Notes under the pieces: generated by a model
Seen by the model: only the letters and a program-made list of their open reading frames with translations
Databases searched by the model: none
Told to the model about the DNA's origin: nothing
Shown: positions 18,628-27,169 of the stretch, piece after piece
How the letters are laid out: each line of letters opens with the position of its first letter
Position numbering within the stretch: the first letter of the stretch is position 1
Assembly (NCBI RefSeq): GCF_001183985.1
Contig: NZ_LFZW01000001.1
Location: 233,305-265,378 of the forward strand
Source: Peribacillus loiseleuriae
GTDB lineage: Bacteria > Bacillota > Bacilli > Bacillales > DSM-1321
Reading direction: 5' to 3'
Length of the DNA: 32,074 nt
Program-made: the position numbers and the translations under genes

Positions 18628-18981
18628 GTGATTAAAGGAATCGGAATGGATATTGTGGAACTACAAAGAATTCAAAAACTACTTGAACGGCAACCGAAAT
18701 TTATTGAAAGAATTTTAACAGAAGCGGAGCGGAAGACTTTCTTTAGTCTGAATGAGCGTAGAAGAGTTGAATTTGCTGCAGGACGGTTTGCGGCAAAAGA
18801 GGCCTTTTCTAAAGCGGAAGGTACAGGGATTGGGAGAAGTCTGTCATTCTTAGATATTGAAGTAAAACCAAATGAATTTGGTAAGCCGGAAATTATTCGC
18901 CCATACGCAGCAGGGATTCATCTATCCATTACGCATAGTCGAGAATATGCGGCAGCTACAGTGATCATCGAAGAAAGATAG
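18628..18981 (+). CDS. acpS: holo-[acyl-carrier-protein] synthase
   Basis: A 117-residue phosphopantetheinyl transferase that moves 4'-phosphopantetheine from coenzyme A to apo-acyl carrier protein, activating fatty acid synthesis. Magnesium ligands D8 (GIGMDIVEL) and E58 ([14 protein letters not shown]) are present, with GTGIG following and the C-terminal [15 protein letters not shown] typical of the family. Length is standard for the trimeric AcpS type. The start is GTG 18628 with AAGGAGAG upstream. It is the first gene of the conserved acpS-ydcC-alr order. Confidence 0.96.
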   Translation: MIKGIGMDIVELQRIQKLLERQPKFIERILTEAERKTFFSLNERRRVEFAAGRFAAKEAFSKAEGTGIGRSLSFLDIEVKPNEFGKPEIIRPYAAGIHLSITHSREYAAATVIIEER

Positions 18982-19047
18982 GTAGCTAAGATGGATGTAT
19001 AAAGTGAGTTTTAGTGCCAAGGTGCTTTCGCTTTTCTTAGCAGACGG

Positions 19048-19077
19048 GTCATATTCATCGGGGTTGTCTCATATATT
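19048..19077 (+). promoter_or_regulatory. putative sigma-E (mother-cell) promoter for ydcC
   Basis: GTCATATT (19048-19055) and CATATATT (19070-19077), 14 bases apart, match the remembered sigma-E consensus (KMATATT-N14-CATACAHT). It lies in the 310-base gap between acpS and ydcC and predicts a leader of about 200 bases. The rest of the gap shows no gene. This agrees with my recollection that B. subtilis ydcC is in the sigma-E regulon. Confidence 0.55.
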
Positions 19078-19291
19078 CATAGTGCTATAGGGAGACAAGG
19101 CCCGGTAAAAGGTACATTGCAGGAATGGTACTCTCGAATCAGTTTATTATAAAAGCTGTTTAGCGATAAGCAAACATGTTGAAACAACCAGAAATTATAC
19201 ATCAACTACCGAGATATGCATAGACCTCAATGACTGGATCCTGCCTTTTCCTCTCCCTTTTACGTTCAAATGACAAAAAGGGGTTGAAAAG

Positions 19292-20299
19292 ATGAAGAAG
19301 ATCGTAACGCTTTTTGCAGGGATCATGCTTTTGCTTGTTCTTTCTGCCTGCGGACAAAAGTCACAAGGCGATGTGGTCAGTTCGTTAAATGACAAGGTTG
19401 AAGGAATGAAGGGATACAAGGCCCAAGCCAAGATGACTTTACAAATGGGTACAGATCCTCAAAGTTATGATGTCGAGATTTGGCACAAGAATCCGGATTT
19501 TTACAGAGTAAGCCTGAAGAATTCTGCAAAAGAACAAAGTCAAATGATTCTCCGTAACGATGATGGAGTGTTTGTATTAACGCCTGCGTTGAACAAAAGC
19601 TTTAAGTTTCAAAGTGAATGGCCAGAAAATAGCAGTCAGGCCTATTTATATGAGTCGTTGGTAAAGGATATTATTGAAGATAAAAGTGCAAAGTTCACAT
19701 TCACGGACGATCATTACGTGTTTGAAACAAAAACACGTTATCAAAATAATAAAATGCTGCCTTATCAAGAAATCACCATCAACAAAAAGGATCTATCACC
19801 TGTCAGTGTGAAAGTGATGGATGCGGATCATAATTCACTTGTAACGGTTGAATTCTCTAAAGTGAAGTTCGATGCTGCATTCGATAAAGATGCGTTCGAC
19901 ATGCAAAAGAACATGACGCGTGCAAAACTAGAAGTACCAGTCATGAATGAAGTGAAAGATGAAGCATTTGCTGTTAAATATCCGAATGAGGCCAAAGGGG
20001 CAAGCCTGACTGATGAACAAGAAATCAAAACAGAAAATGGGAGGCGAGTTATTCTTACGTATGAAGGTGACAAGAGCTTTACACTGATTCAAGAAAAAGC
20101 AGAAGTAGTAGAAACTTCACTCGTGGCAACAGCTGTGAATGGTGAACCAGTTGACCTTGGGTTTACAGTAGGGGCTGCCACTTCGAACAGTGTTACTTGG
20201 ACATATGATGGGGTAAACTATACGCTTGCCTCGAAAGATATGAAGAAAGAAGAATTGCTGGATATTGCGAGAACGGTTGATGGGACTTCAGAAAAATAA
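19292..20299 (+). CDS. ydcC: LolA-like sporulation lipoprotein YdcC
   Basis: A 335-residue secreted lipoprotein. The N-terminus is a lipoprotein signal peptide with lipobox LSAC and lipidated C20. The mature part begins with a LolA/GerS-like half-barrel domain (about 30-200: YKAQAKMTLQMG, VEIWHKNPDFYRVSL, LPYQEITINKKDLSPVSV) followed by a second domain (about 215-330) with LTYEGDKSFTLIQEK. Such proteins are thought to bind lipids or lipoproteins at the outer face of the membrane; the B. subtilis homologue is sporulation-induced. The start is ATG 19292 with AAAGGGG upstream. It precedes alr but is separated from it by a terminator. Confidence 0.85.
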   Translation: MKKIVTLFAGIMLLLVLSACGQKSQGDVVSSLNDKVEGMKGYKAQAKMTLQMGTDPQSYDVEIWHKNPDFYRVSLKNSAKEQSQMILRNDDGVFVLTPALNKSFKFQSEWPENSSQAYLYESLVKDIIEDKSAKFTFTDDHYVFETKTRYQNNKMLPYQEITINKKDLSPVSVKVMDADHNSLVTVEFSKVKFDAAFDKDAFDMQKNMTRAKLEVPVMNEVKDEAFAVKYPNEAKGASLTDEQEIKTENGRRVILTYEGDKSFTLIQEKAEVVETSLVATAVNGEPVDLGFTVGAATSNSVTWTYDGVNYTLASKDMKKEELLDIARTVDGTSEK

Positions 20300-20306
20300 T
20301 GAAGTT

Positions 20307-20355
20307 GGTTCTCAGCTCGAGGTATCGTATGCCTTTGTGCTGGGGACCTTTTTTG
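20307..20355 (+). terminator. terminator after ydcC
   Basis: GGTTCTCAGC (20307-20316) and GCTGGGGACC (20339-20348) pair with G-U wobbles over a 22-base loop, followed by TTTTTTG. Confidence 0.75.
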
Positions 20356-20570
20356 TTTTTTGAATAAATGTAGTAAAAGTATTTTTCTTTTACAATAGAA
20401 AAGGCTACTTTTCATGGTTTCGTTTTTTGACTATACTATTTACAAACAAAGAAAAAACGTGCTTGAATAATGTTGTACCTTTGGTTTTGACGTATATAGC
20501 TAATTCCTTGATTGGTGGGTACTAATTAGGTCACGGATTGGGGACGTTTTTTTAGAGAGAAGGGTTACGG

Positions 20571-21725
20571 TTGGCAATGACGGAATTCTACAGAGATACT
20601 TGGGCAGAAGTTAATTTAGATAATATTTATGAAAACATTATAAATTTGAGGAAGCATCTATCATCGCAAACAAAACTATTTGCCGTCGTGAAGGCGAATG
20701 CGTATGGCCATGGTGATGTTGATGTTGCAAAGACGGCCCTTTACGCGGGTGCTGATTATTTAGCTGTTGCTTTCTTGGATGAAGCCTTGGCATTAAGGAA
20801 GAAAGGGATTCTAGCACCCATTCTTGTATTAGGGGTGACGAGACCAGAAAGTGTAAAGATTGCGTCTGAGGAACGAATTACGCTCACTATTTTTCAAGAT
20901 GATTGGATACAGCAAGCGAAGTCATATCTTCAAGGTGAAGATGTTCTATATGTTCATGTGAAATGTGATAGTGGAATGGGACGCCTTGGAGTTAGAAATA
21001 GGATGGAACTAGAGGCCATTGAAGGAAGTTTACTTGAGGATTCGCGTTTTGTCTTCGAAGGGATTTACACACATTTTTCTACTGCAGACAGTCTAAATGA
21101 AAACTACTACCACAAACAACTTGGAGTTTTTCAAGAAATGCTGTCCTGGCTGAAAACAAAACCTCAGTTGATTCATGCTTCGAATAGCGCGGCCTCATTA
21201 AGATTTCCAGAATCCACATTTAACGCGGTAAGAATGGGGATTGCTATGTACGGGCTAACTCCCTCTGTTGAAATGAAAGAATTGTTGCCTTTTCCTCTTC
21301 GTCCGGCATTATCTTTAAAAACAAGAATCGTAAATGTGAAAGAGTTGAAAAAAGGCGAGAGTGTTAGTTATGGGGCGACGTATACCGCTGCTGGGAATGA
21401 GTGGATAGGCACGCTTCCTATTGGGTATGCAGATGGCTGGATACGCAAGTTGCAAGGACAAGAGGTACTTGTAAACGGAGAAAAAGCGCCTATAGTTGGA
21501 AGGATTTGCATGGATCAATGCATGATCAAACTTCCCGAAAATACACCCATTAATACGGAAGTAACGTTAATAGGTAAGGATAATGGACAAGAGATTTCGG
21601 TTGATGAAATTGCAGAGCAGTTAGAAACCATTAATTACGAAATCACATGTATGATAGCATCAAGAATACCTCGTGTGTATGTTAAAAATGGTAAAATAAC
21701 TCATGTGGTGAATGCACTTTTATAA
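20571..21725 (+). CDS. alr: alanine racemase
   Basis: This PLP-dependent enzyme interconverts L- and D-alanine and supplies Ddl. The protein is 384 residues. The cofactor lysine is K41 in [11 protein letters not shown]; the opposing catalytic tyrosine is Y267 in [12 protein letters not shown]. An N-terminal TIM barrel ([39 protein letters not shown]) is followed by a C-terminal beta domain ([33 protein letters not shown]). The start is TTG 20571, six bases after AGGG (20561-20564); ATG 20577 in the same frame is a close alternative. Its position ahead of ndoAI-ndoA is conserved in Bacillus. Confidence 0.95.
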   Translation: MAMTEFYRDTWAEVNLDNIYENIINLRKHLSSQTKLFAVVKANAYGHGDVDVAKTALYAGADYLAVAFLDEALALRKKGILAPILVLGVTRPESVKIASEERITLTIFQDDWIQQAKSYLQGEDVLYVHVKCDSGMGRLGVRNRMELEAIEGSLLEDSRFVFEGIYTHFSTADSLNENYYHKQLGVFQEMLSWLKTKPQLIHASNSAASLRFPESTFNAVRMGIAMYGLTPSVEMKELLPFPLRPALSLKTRIVNVKELKKGESVSYGATYTAAGNEWIGTLPIGYADGWIRKLQGQEVLVNGEKAPIVGRICMDQCMIKLPENTPINTEVTLIGKDNGQEISVDEIAEQLETINYEITCMIASRIPRVYVKNGKITHVVNALL

Positions 21726-21774
21726 GGCTTGTTAAAATTGTTTCAGAAAAATGAATAAGTTTTACGGGTTTTTG

Positions 21775-21804
21775 TTGATAATAATATATAGTCTAGAATA
21801 TACT
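21775..21804 (+). promoter_or_regulatory. putative sigma-A promoter for ndoAI-ndoA
   Basis: TTGATA (21775-21780) and TATACT (21799-21804) are 18 bases apart and stand 80 bases before the antitoxin start, in the gap after alr. No terminator for alr was seen in this gap, so read-through from alr is also possible. Confidence 0.5.
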
Positions 21805-21883
21805 CTTTGCAGATAGTGATTTTAATGGTAATATTGAAAAGGATTAGTAATAGGTGTGTAGTGATTGGTGGAGGTGTATGTTT

Positions 21884-22174
21884 GTGTCTGAATCCAGCGC
21901 AACGAGAGAGATAATGATTCGATTACCTCAAAATTTCCTAACCGAATTAGATGGTTATGTAAGTGAAGAAAATGTAAATCGCAGTGAATTTATTTATCGT
22001 GCGACGAAAATGTATCTTCGTGAACGTAAAAAAAGAGAGTTTCGCGAATCCATGAAACGTGGTTATATCGAAATGGCCACCTTGAATCTAACCCTTGCTT
22101 CTGAAGCATTCCTAGCAGAATATCCAGAATATGAGGCCGAACATTCCGTTGAACGATTAGCAAGCGGAGGCTGA
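21884..22174 (+). CDS. ndoAI: type II antitoxin EndoAI (MazE-like, ribbon-helix-helix)
   Basis: A 96-residue antitoxin that binds and blocks the EndoA ribonuclease and can bind DNA as a ribbon-helix-helix dimer. The N-terminal beta strand [18 protein letters not shown] and helix [16 protein letters not shown] form the RHH fold. The C-terminal [17 protein letters not shown] and VERLASGG are the toxin-wrapping part. GTG 21884 is chosen because it lies nine bases after GGAGG (21870-21874) and gives the N-terminus MSESSA, as I recall in B. subtilis; ATG 21878 is only three bases from the site. The gene ends four bases before ndoA. Confidence 0.92.
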   Translation: MSESSATREIMIRLPQNFLTELDGYVSEENVNRSEFIYRATKMYLRERKKREFRESMKRGYIEMATLNLTLASEAFLAEYPEYEAEHSVERLASGG

Positions 22175-22178
22175 GCCC

Positions 22179-22532
22179 TTGATTGTTGTTAAGCGCGGTG
22201 ACGTATACTTCGCAGACCTGTCTCCGGTTGTAGGTTCCGAACAAGGTGGAACCCGTCCGGTACTCATCCTTCAGAATGATATTGGAAATCGCTTTAGTCC
22301 AACTGTGATTGTAGCAGCTATTACAGCACAGATACAGAAAGCTAAACTGCCTACACACGTAGAGATTAATGCAAAGAAATATGGATTTGAACGTGATTCG
22401 GTCATCCTTTTAGAACAGATACGCACTATCGATAAGCAGCGTTTAACAGACAAGATTACACATCTGGATGAACCAATGATGCATAAGGTGAATGAAGCTT
22501 TACAGATTAGTCTAGGACTAGTAGAGTTTTAG
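22179..22532 (+). CDS. ndoA: type II toxin endoribonuclease EndoA (MazF family)
   Basis: A 117-residue sequence-specific mRNA interferase; the B. subtilis enzyme cuts at UACAU. It shows the family motifs [19 protein letters not shown] (about 6-24), [32 protein letters not shown] and [20 protein letters not shown], and looks very similar to B. subtilis EndoA along its length. The start is TTG, with GGAGG at 22166-22170 inside the end of the antitoxin gene, so it is coupled to the antitoxin. It is followed by a terminator, then the sigma-B operon; in staphylococci the equivalent pair is co-transcribed with sigB. Confidence 0.95.
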   Translation: MIVVKRGDVYFADLSPVVGSEQGGTRPVLILQNDIGNRFSPTVIVAAITAQIQKAKLPTHVEINAKKYGFERDSVILLEQIRTIDKQRLTDKITHLDEPMMHKVNEALQISLGLVEF

Positions 22533-22601
22533 TGTGTAAAAAATGGTTTTCCCTTTGAAGAGGACGTCTTTATATAATAATTTATGCCTACGTATAGGTG
22601 C

Positions 22602-22642
22602 AATAACGATTTTAGCTTTTTGCTGAAATCGTTATTTTTTTT
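22602..22642 (+). terminator. terminator after ndoA
   Basis: AATAACGATTT (22602-22612) and AAATCGTTATT (22626-22636) form a perfect 11-bp stem, followed by a T run. It separates the toxin-antitoxin unit from the rsb operon. Confidence 0.92.
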
Positions 22643-22717
22643 GCGTTATAACAAGTCATGTATAGAGATTAGAGGTAGACTGACTTTTGAAAAATAAAAA
22701 AATTATCTTGATAATTG

Positions 22718-22743
22718 GTTTAATCTACTTCAAAAGAGGGTTT
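22718..22743 (+). promoter_or_regulatory. possible sigma-B-like promoter upstream of rsbR
   Basis: GTTTAA (22718-22723) and GGGTTT (22738-22743) are 14 bases apart, one mismatch from the sigma-B consensus GTTTAA-N12-15-GGGTAT. It lies about 180 bases before rsbR. The rest of the 391-base gap has a dyad TGTAAC/GTTACA (22767-22786) and a hairpin CCCTG/CAGGG close to the rsbR ribosome binding site, but no gene. B. subtilis transcribes rsbR from a sigma-A promoter, so this needs a check. Confidence 0.3.
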
Positions 22744-22923
22744 TATTATAGTTATGGCTTCTAATATGTAACAATTAAACGTTACAAACCTTATCGTAAA
22801 AAGTAATATATGTAATATTTTGTCTTTTAAAGAAGAAAAGATTAATTTTGTTTTACACTTACGTAACATCCCTGTGAAGCGGGCATAGAGTCGCAGGGGG
22901 TATGTTAAGATTGGGAGGAAATT

Positions 22924-23751
22924 ATGAATCAAATAGTTTTTACATTTATTACCCATAGTCGTGACTACATGCTAGAGGAATGGATGAATCTCATGAAGGA
23001 AAATGCCGATGAGCGTCTTATTAATGTGGTGTCCAATGAGATGTTTGTGCAAACAAGCGCAGAGTTTATTGATATGATCATCTCCAACACAAGAAGAAAC
23101 AATGAAGAGTTTGCTTCAAAGCTTTCTGATTTTGCAGAGAAAGTTGTACGTTTAGGATGGCCGCTTTCGTTCATAATTGAAGGGCTTCATAAATTTACTC
23201 TAGTCGTGATCAATGGAATGGTCATGAAAGAGCAGGTTACAAAAGATAATCAAATGGAGATTATATACGATTTAGATAAATGGACATCACCGATGAAACA
23301 GGAAATTATTTCAATATACACTCAAACGTGGGAAAGGACCGTCTCTCTTCAAAAAATGGCCCTCCAAGAACTATCCGCACCGCTAATCCCTGTTATAGAA
23401 GGGATTACCATCATGCCTTTAATCGGAACCATTGATACTGAGCGGGCTAAGCAAATCATGGAAAACCTATTGACTGGAGTTGTTAAACAGCGTTCAGAGG
23501 TCGTCTTAATTGATATCACAGGTGTCCCGGTTGTAGACACAATGGTAGCTCATCATATTATTCAAGCGGCGGAAGCGGTCCGACTTGTTGGAGCGAAATG
23601 TATGATTTGTGGCATTCGCCCTGAAATTGCCCAAACGATTGTTAGTTTAGGAATAAATTTGAATGAAATTGTTACAAAGAATTCGTTAAAAAAAGGAATT
23701 GACGCTGCCTTAGATTGGACAAACCGAAAGATTACTAAGGTGGAGGAGTGA
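22924..23751 (+). CDS. rsbR: stressosome co-antagonist RsbR
   Basis: A 275-residue scaffold protein of the stressosome, the cytoplasmic complex that senses environmental stress. The N-terminal half (about 1-140) is a globin-like sensor fold; the C-terminal STAS domain (about 150-270) packs in the complex with RsbS. The two phosphorylated threonines known in B. subtilis (171 and 205) correspond to T172 ([10 protein letters not shown]) and T206 ([11 protein letters not shown]), which RsbT modifies. The start is ATG 22924 with GGGAGG upstream. It ends two bases before rsbS and is the first gene of the operon. Confidence 0.95.
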   Translation: MNQIVFTFITHSRDYMLEEWMNLMKENADERLINVVSNEMFVQTSAEFIDMIISNTRRNNEEFASKLSDFAEKVVRLGWPLSFIIEGLHKFTLVVINGMVMKEQVTKDNQMEIIYDLDKWTSPMKQEIISIYTQTWERTVSLQKMALQELSAPLIPVIEGITIMPLIGTIDTERAKQIMENLLTGVVKQRSEVVLIDITGVPVVDTMVAHHIIQAAEAVRLVGAKCMICGIRPEIAQTIVSLGINLNEIVTKNSLKKGIDAALDWTNRKITKVEE

Positions 23752-23753
23752 CA

Positions 23754-24110
23754 ATGAGAATTCCGATATTAAAGCTATATGACTACCTTTTAGTGTCGAT
23801 CCAATGGGAATTAGATGATGCTACGGCACTTGGGTTTCAAGAGGACTTATTACAAAAAATACACGAAACGAGTGCGAGTGGTGTTGTAATTGATTTAACC
23901 TCCATTGATTTTATTGATTCCTTTATCGCAAAAGTGCTGGGTGATGTATTCAGTATGTCAAAGCTGATGGGAGCAAAGGTTGTAATCACTGGAATCCAGC
24001 CTGCTGTTGCGATAACCCTAATCGAGCTTGGTGTTAGTCTAGAAGGAGTTATGACAGCGCTAGATTTAGAGAAAGGCCTGGAGAAATTACAACAGGAATT
24101 GGGGGATTAA
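23754..24110 (+). CDS. rsbS: stressosome antagonist RsbS
   Basis: A 118-residue single STAS-domain protein that, with RsbR, sequesters RsbT until stress. The phosphorylation site of RsbT is S56 in [15 protein letters not shown] (S59 in B. subtilis, whose protein has three more N-terminal residues). ATG 23754 is chosen because GGAGG (23742-23746) lies seven bases away; the in-frame GTG 23748 is only one base away and overlaps the rsbR stop. It is four bases from rsbT. Confidence 0.95.
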   Translation: MRIPILKLYDYLLVSIQWELDDATALGFQEDLLQKIHETSASGVVIDLTSIDFIDSFIAKVLGDVFSMSKLMGAKVVITGIQPAVAITLIELGVSLEGVMTALDLEKGLEKLQQELGD

Positions 24111-24114
24111 GGGT

Positions 24115-24516
24115 ATGGAGTTCCAATCCTGCGTGAAAATTATCAATGAATGGGATATTGTCGCCGCGCGTCAATTAGGGCGAAATGTCGCTAAAGAGCT
24201 GGGATTTGGTACTGTCGACCAAGCGCGTATTACGACGGCTATCAGTGAACTAGCCAGAAATATATATTTATACGCTGGACGTGGCAGCGTTTGTATAGAA
24301 AAAGAGTATGTGAATGGAAAATCCGGTATGAAGATTATAGCAAGTGATGAGGGTCCGGGGATACAGGATATCCGAAAAGTCATGGAGGATGGCTATACAA
24401 CCTCTGGAGGGTTAGGAGCAGGTCTTCCGGGAGTAAGACGCTTAATGGATGAGTTCGATATTGATTCGTTTCCGAGTAAAGGAACCAAAGTCACGGCCAT
24501 TAAATGGATCCGCTAG
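24115..24516 (+). CDS. rsbT: switch protein/serine-threonine kinase RsbT
   Basis: A 133-residue kinase of the GHKL fold that phosphorylates RsbS and RsbR and, once free, binds and activates the RsbU phosphatase. Motifs: N box AISELARNIYLYAG, G1 DEGPGI and G2 GLGAGLPGVRRLMDEF. It looks very close to the B. subtilis protein. The start is ATG 24115 with AAGGG directly upstream, and the gene follows rsbS by four bases. Confidence 0.95.
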   Translation: MEFQSCVKIINEWDIVAARQLGRNVAKELGFGTVDQARITTAISELARNIYLYAGRGSVCIEKEYVNGKSGMKIIASDEGPGIQDIRKVMEDGYTTSGGLGAGLPGVRRLMDEFDIDSFPSKGTKVTAIKWIR

Positions 24517-24525
24517 GAGGATGTT

Positions 24526-25536
24526 ATGGCATACAGAGAGAACATGAAAAACAAATACCGTGAAGCTCTCTCAACTTATTTGCGAGATCAAACGGAGCAA
24601 GCGTTATATCAAGGGCAAAAAATTAGTAAAAAATCGATTGAACATAATATTGCACCTGAAGAAATCATTAATATTCATAAAAATATCCTGATGGACGTTT
24701 ACCCAGGCACCCCAGGTGAAGTTCTGGATTCACTCGATTTTCTACTTGAAGTGATGATGGGTTACGGTTTCGCGTATCGTGAACATCAAAGTCTCAGACA
24801 TATCCAACAAGAACTGAAAACGGAAATTGAAATTGCTGCCAATGTTCAATCTACTTTACTTGAAACGACCATTCCGAACGTGGATGGTCTTGAAATTGGC
24901 GCATTAAGCGTGCCGGCAAGACAAATGAGTGGCGATTATTACCACTTTGTTCAAGATGAAAAGAAGCATATTGGTGTGGCCATTGCGGATGTAATCGGGA
25001 AGGGGATTCCTGCAGCGCTTTGTATGTCCATGATTAAATATGCGATGGATAGTCTACCGGAACACCGACACAATCCTAGTAGCGTGCTGGAAAGCTTGAA
25101 TCGTGTCGTCGAACAAAATGTTGATCCCAGCATGTTTATTACGATGTTTTATGGATTATATAACCCCGAGAACCATCTATTTTCTTATTCAGCAGCTGGC
25201 CATGAGCCTGGTTTCTATTATGAGTCCGCTACAAAGGGATTTACAGATTTGACTGCGAAAGGTTTACTGCTAGGTGTTGATAAAAAAACGAAGTATATGC
25301 AGTATGAAAAAAAAGTAGAGCCAGGAGATATGATTATTCTGTTATCGGATGGTGTTACTGAATGTCGTACGAGTGAAGGGTTTATTGAGAGGGAAACCTT
25401 GATTGAATTTATTCAACAAAACATTCATCTACACGCACAAGATATAGTGAACCGTCTTTTTAAGCAGCTAGAGAAAATGCAGCATTTTCAACTTCGTGAT
25501 GATTTTACATTACTTATTTTAAAAAGAGATGTTTAA
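24526..25536 (+). CDS. rsbU: PP2C-type phosphatase RsbU
   Basis: A 336-residue phosphatase that dephosphorylates RsbV when activated by RsbT. Residues about 1-85 form the helical RsbT-binding domain (RsbU_N). After a linker helix (HIQQELKTEIEIAANVQSTL), the PP2C/SpoIIE domain (about 118-335) has metal-binding aspartates in SGDYYHF, ADVIGKGIPAAL and LLSDGVTE, and ends DDFTLLILKR. The start is ATG 24526 with AGGAGG upstream, nine bases after rsbT. The last codons (GTT TAA) are part of the -35 box of the rsbV promoter. Confidence 0.95.
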   Translation: MAYRENMKNKYREALSTYLRDQTEQALYQGQKISKKSIEHNIAPEEIINIHKNILMDVYPGTPGEVLDSLDFLLEVMMGYGFAYREHQSLRHIQQELKTEIEIAANVQSTLLETTIPNVDGLEIGALSVPARQMSGDYYHFVQDEKKHIGVAIADVIGKGIPAALCMSMIKYAMDSLPEHRHNPSSVLESLNRVVEQNVDPSMFITMFYGLYNPENHLFSYSAAGHEPGFYYESATKGFTDLTAKGLLLGVDKKTKYMQYEKKVEPGDMIILLSDGVTECRTSEGFIERETLIEFIQQNIHLHAQDIVNRLFKQLEKMQHFQLRDDFTLLILKRDV

Positions 25537-25555
25537 TGTGATGATAAGCGGGTAA
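25531..25555 (+). promoter_or_regulatory. sigma-B-dependent promoter of rsbV-rsbW-sigB-rsbX
   Basis: GTTTAA (25531-25536) and GGGTAA (25550-25555), 13 bases apart, match the sigma-B consensus. It sits in the 61-base gap before rsbV, and its -35 box includes the rsbU stop codon. It matches the known internal autoregulatory promoter of the B. subtilis operon. Confidence 0.88.
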
Positions 25556-25597
25556 ATAAAACAGAGGATATTAGGATGAAAAAGGTGGGGCATTGAT

Positions 25598-25930
25598 ATG
25601 GACATAACAGTTGAAGTAAAAGATATTACCTCTGGAGTAGAAGTGTGGGTGAAAGGTGAAATTGATGCATATACAGCGCCCAAGCTTAGTGAAACATTAT
25701 ATCCTTTATCTAAGCGAGAAGGAATTGTGATGATTGTTGACTTGACAGAGGTTTCGTATATGGACAGTACTGGTCTAGGTGTTTTCGTTGGTTTATTCAA
25801 AAGCGTGCGGGCGCACAACGGTGTTTTTACACTCGTTGGATTGTCAGAACGTTTGCAACGTCTGTTTGATATTACTGGTCTCGCTGATATCATAGATATT
25901 AAAAGTCATGCAGAGGGTGGAGTAGAATGA
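25598..25930 (+). CDS. rsbV: anti-sigma-B factor antagonist RsbV
   Basis: A 110-residue STAS protein that binds RsbW when unphosphorylated and so frees SigB. RsbW phosphorylates it on the serine in YMDSTGLGVF (S57, S56 in B. subtilis) and RsbU reverses this. The start is ATG 25598 with GGTGGGG upstream. It overlaps rsbW by four bases (ATGA). Confidence 0.95.
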   Translation: MDITVEVKDITSGVEVWVKGEIDAYTAPKLSETLYPLSKREGIVMIVDLTEVSYMDSTGLGVFVGLFKSVRAHNGVFTLVGLSERLQRLFDITGLADIIDIKSHAEGGVE

Positions 25931-26400
25931 GTCAAGCATACGAATACATCGAAATGAAGATCCCGGCAAAACCTGATTTTATTGGAGTCATTCGATTAAC
26001 GCTCTCTGGAATTGCTAGTCGAATGGGCTTTACCTACGATGAAATTGAGGATTTGAAGATTGCCACAAGCGAAGCATGTACAAATGCTGTGCAACACGCA
26101 TATAAAGAACAGGATTACGGACAAGTGAAAATTAGCTTTGGCTTATATGAAGACCGTTTGGAAGTGATGGTTTCTGACAGTGGAAAAAGCTGCAACTTTG
26201 ATGAGGTGCGTCAAGGGCTTGGACCCTATAAAAATGGACATGAGGTTGAATTTTTAAGAGAAGGAGGTTTGGGCCTCTATCTCATTGAGACTCTTATGGA
26301 TGAAGTGAAAATTCACCAACATGAAGGGGTCACGGTATTCATGACTAAGTTTGTTGATGGAGAGCAGGTGGAGATGGATGCAAAAGTACTCTCAACCTAA
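25927..26400 (+). CDS. rsbW: anti-sigma-B factor, serine-protein kinase RsbW
   Basis: A 157-residue GHKL-fold protein that binds SigB to keep it inactive and phosphorylates RsbV. Motifs: N box TSEACTNAVQHAY (about 47-59), G1 VSDSGKSCNF, and G2 region GGLGLYLIETLMDEV. Length is near the B. subtilis value (160). It overlaps rsbV by 4 bases and sigB by 23 bases, so anti-sigma and sigma factor are translated together. Confidence 0.95.
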   Translation: MSQAYEYIEMKIPAKPDFIGVIRLTLSGIASRMGFTYDEIEDLKIATSEACTNAVQHAYKEQDYGQVKISFGLYEDRLEVMVSDSGKSCNFDEVRQGLGPYKNGHEVEFLREGGLGLYLIETLMDEVKIHQHEGVTVFMTKFVDGEQVEMDAKVLST

Positions 26401-27169
26401 TCAAGCTGTAAAAGAACAAGTACATGAGTGGATTCGAGCTTATCAGCTCAATCAGGATGATGAAGCCCAAAATCAACTTGTCCTCCATTATAGAAATTTA
26501 GTCGAAGCCATATCTAGAAAATATTCAAAAGGGAAAGTATCCCAAGAAGATATTGTACAAGTGGGAATGATTGGACTATTAGGAGCCATCCGCAGATACG
26601 ACGAGTCTTTCGGGAAAAGCTTTGAAGCCTTTGTGGTTCCTACTGTAATTGGTGAAATCAAAAGATATTTACGTGATAAGACATGGAGTGTCCATGTTCC
26701 AAGACGTATTAAAGAGCTGGGGCCGAAAATCAAGGTAGCTGTGGAAGAATTGACGACCGTTCTCCATCGTTCTCCTAAAGTTTGCGAAATTGCTGACTTT
26801 ATAGGAGTAGCTGATGAAGAAGTGTTAGAAGCCATGGAAATGGGGAAAAGTTATCAAGCTTTATCTGTTGATCATTCAATGGAAGCAGATTCAGATGGCG
26901 GAACGGTTACACTGCTTGATGTTTTTGGGGATGTTGATGAAGGATTCGAGCGTGTTAATCAGCGCGTGGTGCTCGAAAAAGTATTGCATGTGTTAAGTGA
27001 AAGAGAAAAAAGCATTATCCAACTTACGTATCTAGAAAACCTGAGTCAAAAAGAGGCGGGCGAAAAACTCGGGATTTCGCAAATGCATGTATCCCGACTT
27101 CAACGCCGATCAATAAAGAAGCTCCGGGAAGCCATTCATGCAGAGAATAGCTCGGAGTCTGTTCGATGA
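26378..27169 (+). CDS. sigB: RNA polymerase sigma factor SigB
   Basis: A 263-residue group 3 sigma factor for the general stress response. Region 2 includes YSKGKVSQEDIVQVGMIGLL and SFEAFVVPTVIGEIKRYLRD (promoter melting and -10 contact). Region 3 begins VHVPRRIKELGPKI, and region 4.2 has the helix-turn-helix SQKEAGEKLGISQMHVSRLQ. ATG 26378 is chosen: GGTGGAG (26367-26373) lies four bases away and the length agrees with known SigB (262-264). An upstream in-frame start at 26351 would add nine residues inside rsbW and lacks a site. It ends overlapping rsbX by four bases. Confidence 0.96.
   Translation: MQKYSQPNQAVKEQVHEWIRAYQLNQDDEAQNQLVLHYRNLVEAISRKYSKGKVSQEDIVQVGMIGLLGAIRRYDESFGKSFEAFVVPTVIGEIKRYLRDKTWSVHVPRRIKELGPKIKVAVEELTTVLHRSPKVCEIADFIGVADEEVLEAMEMGKSYQALSVDHSMEADSDGGTVTLLDVFGDVDEGFERVNQRVVLEKVLHVLSEREKSIIQLTYLENLSQKEAGEKLGISQMHVSRLQRRSIKKLREAIHAENSSESVR

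Noticed and set aside
21990..22358. 122-codon minus-strand frame across ndoAI-ndoA
   Set aside because: Antisense shadow of two well-supported genes.
26351..26377. Upstream start for sigB
   Set aside because: No ribosome binding site; ATG 26378 gives the known SigB length.
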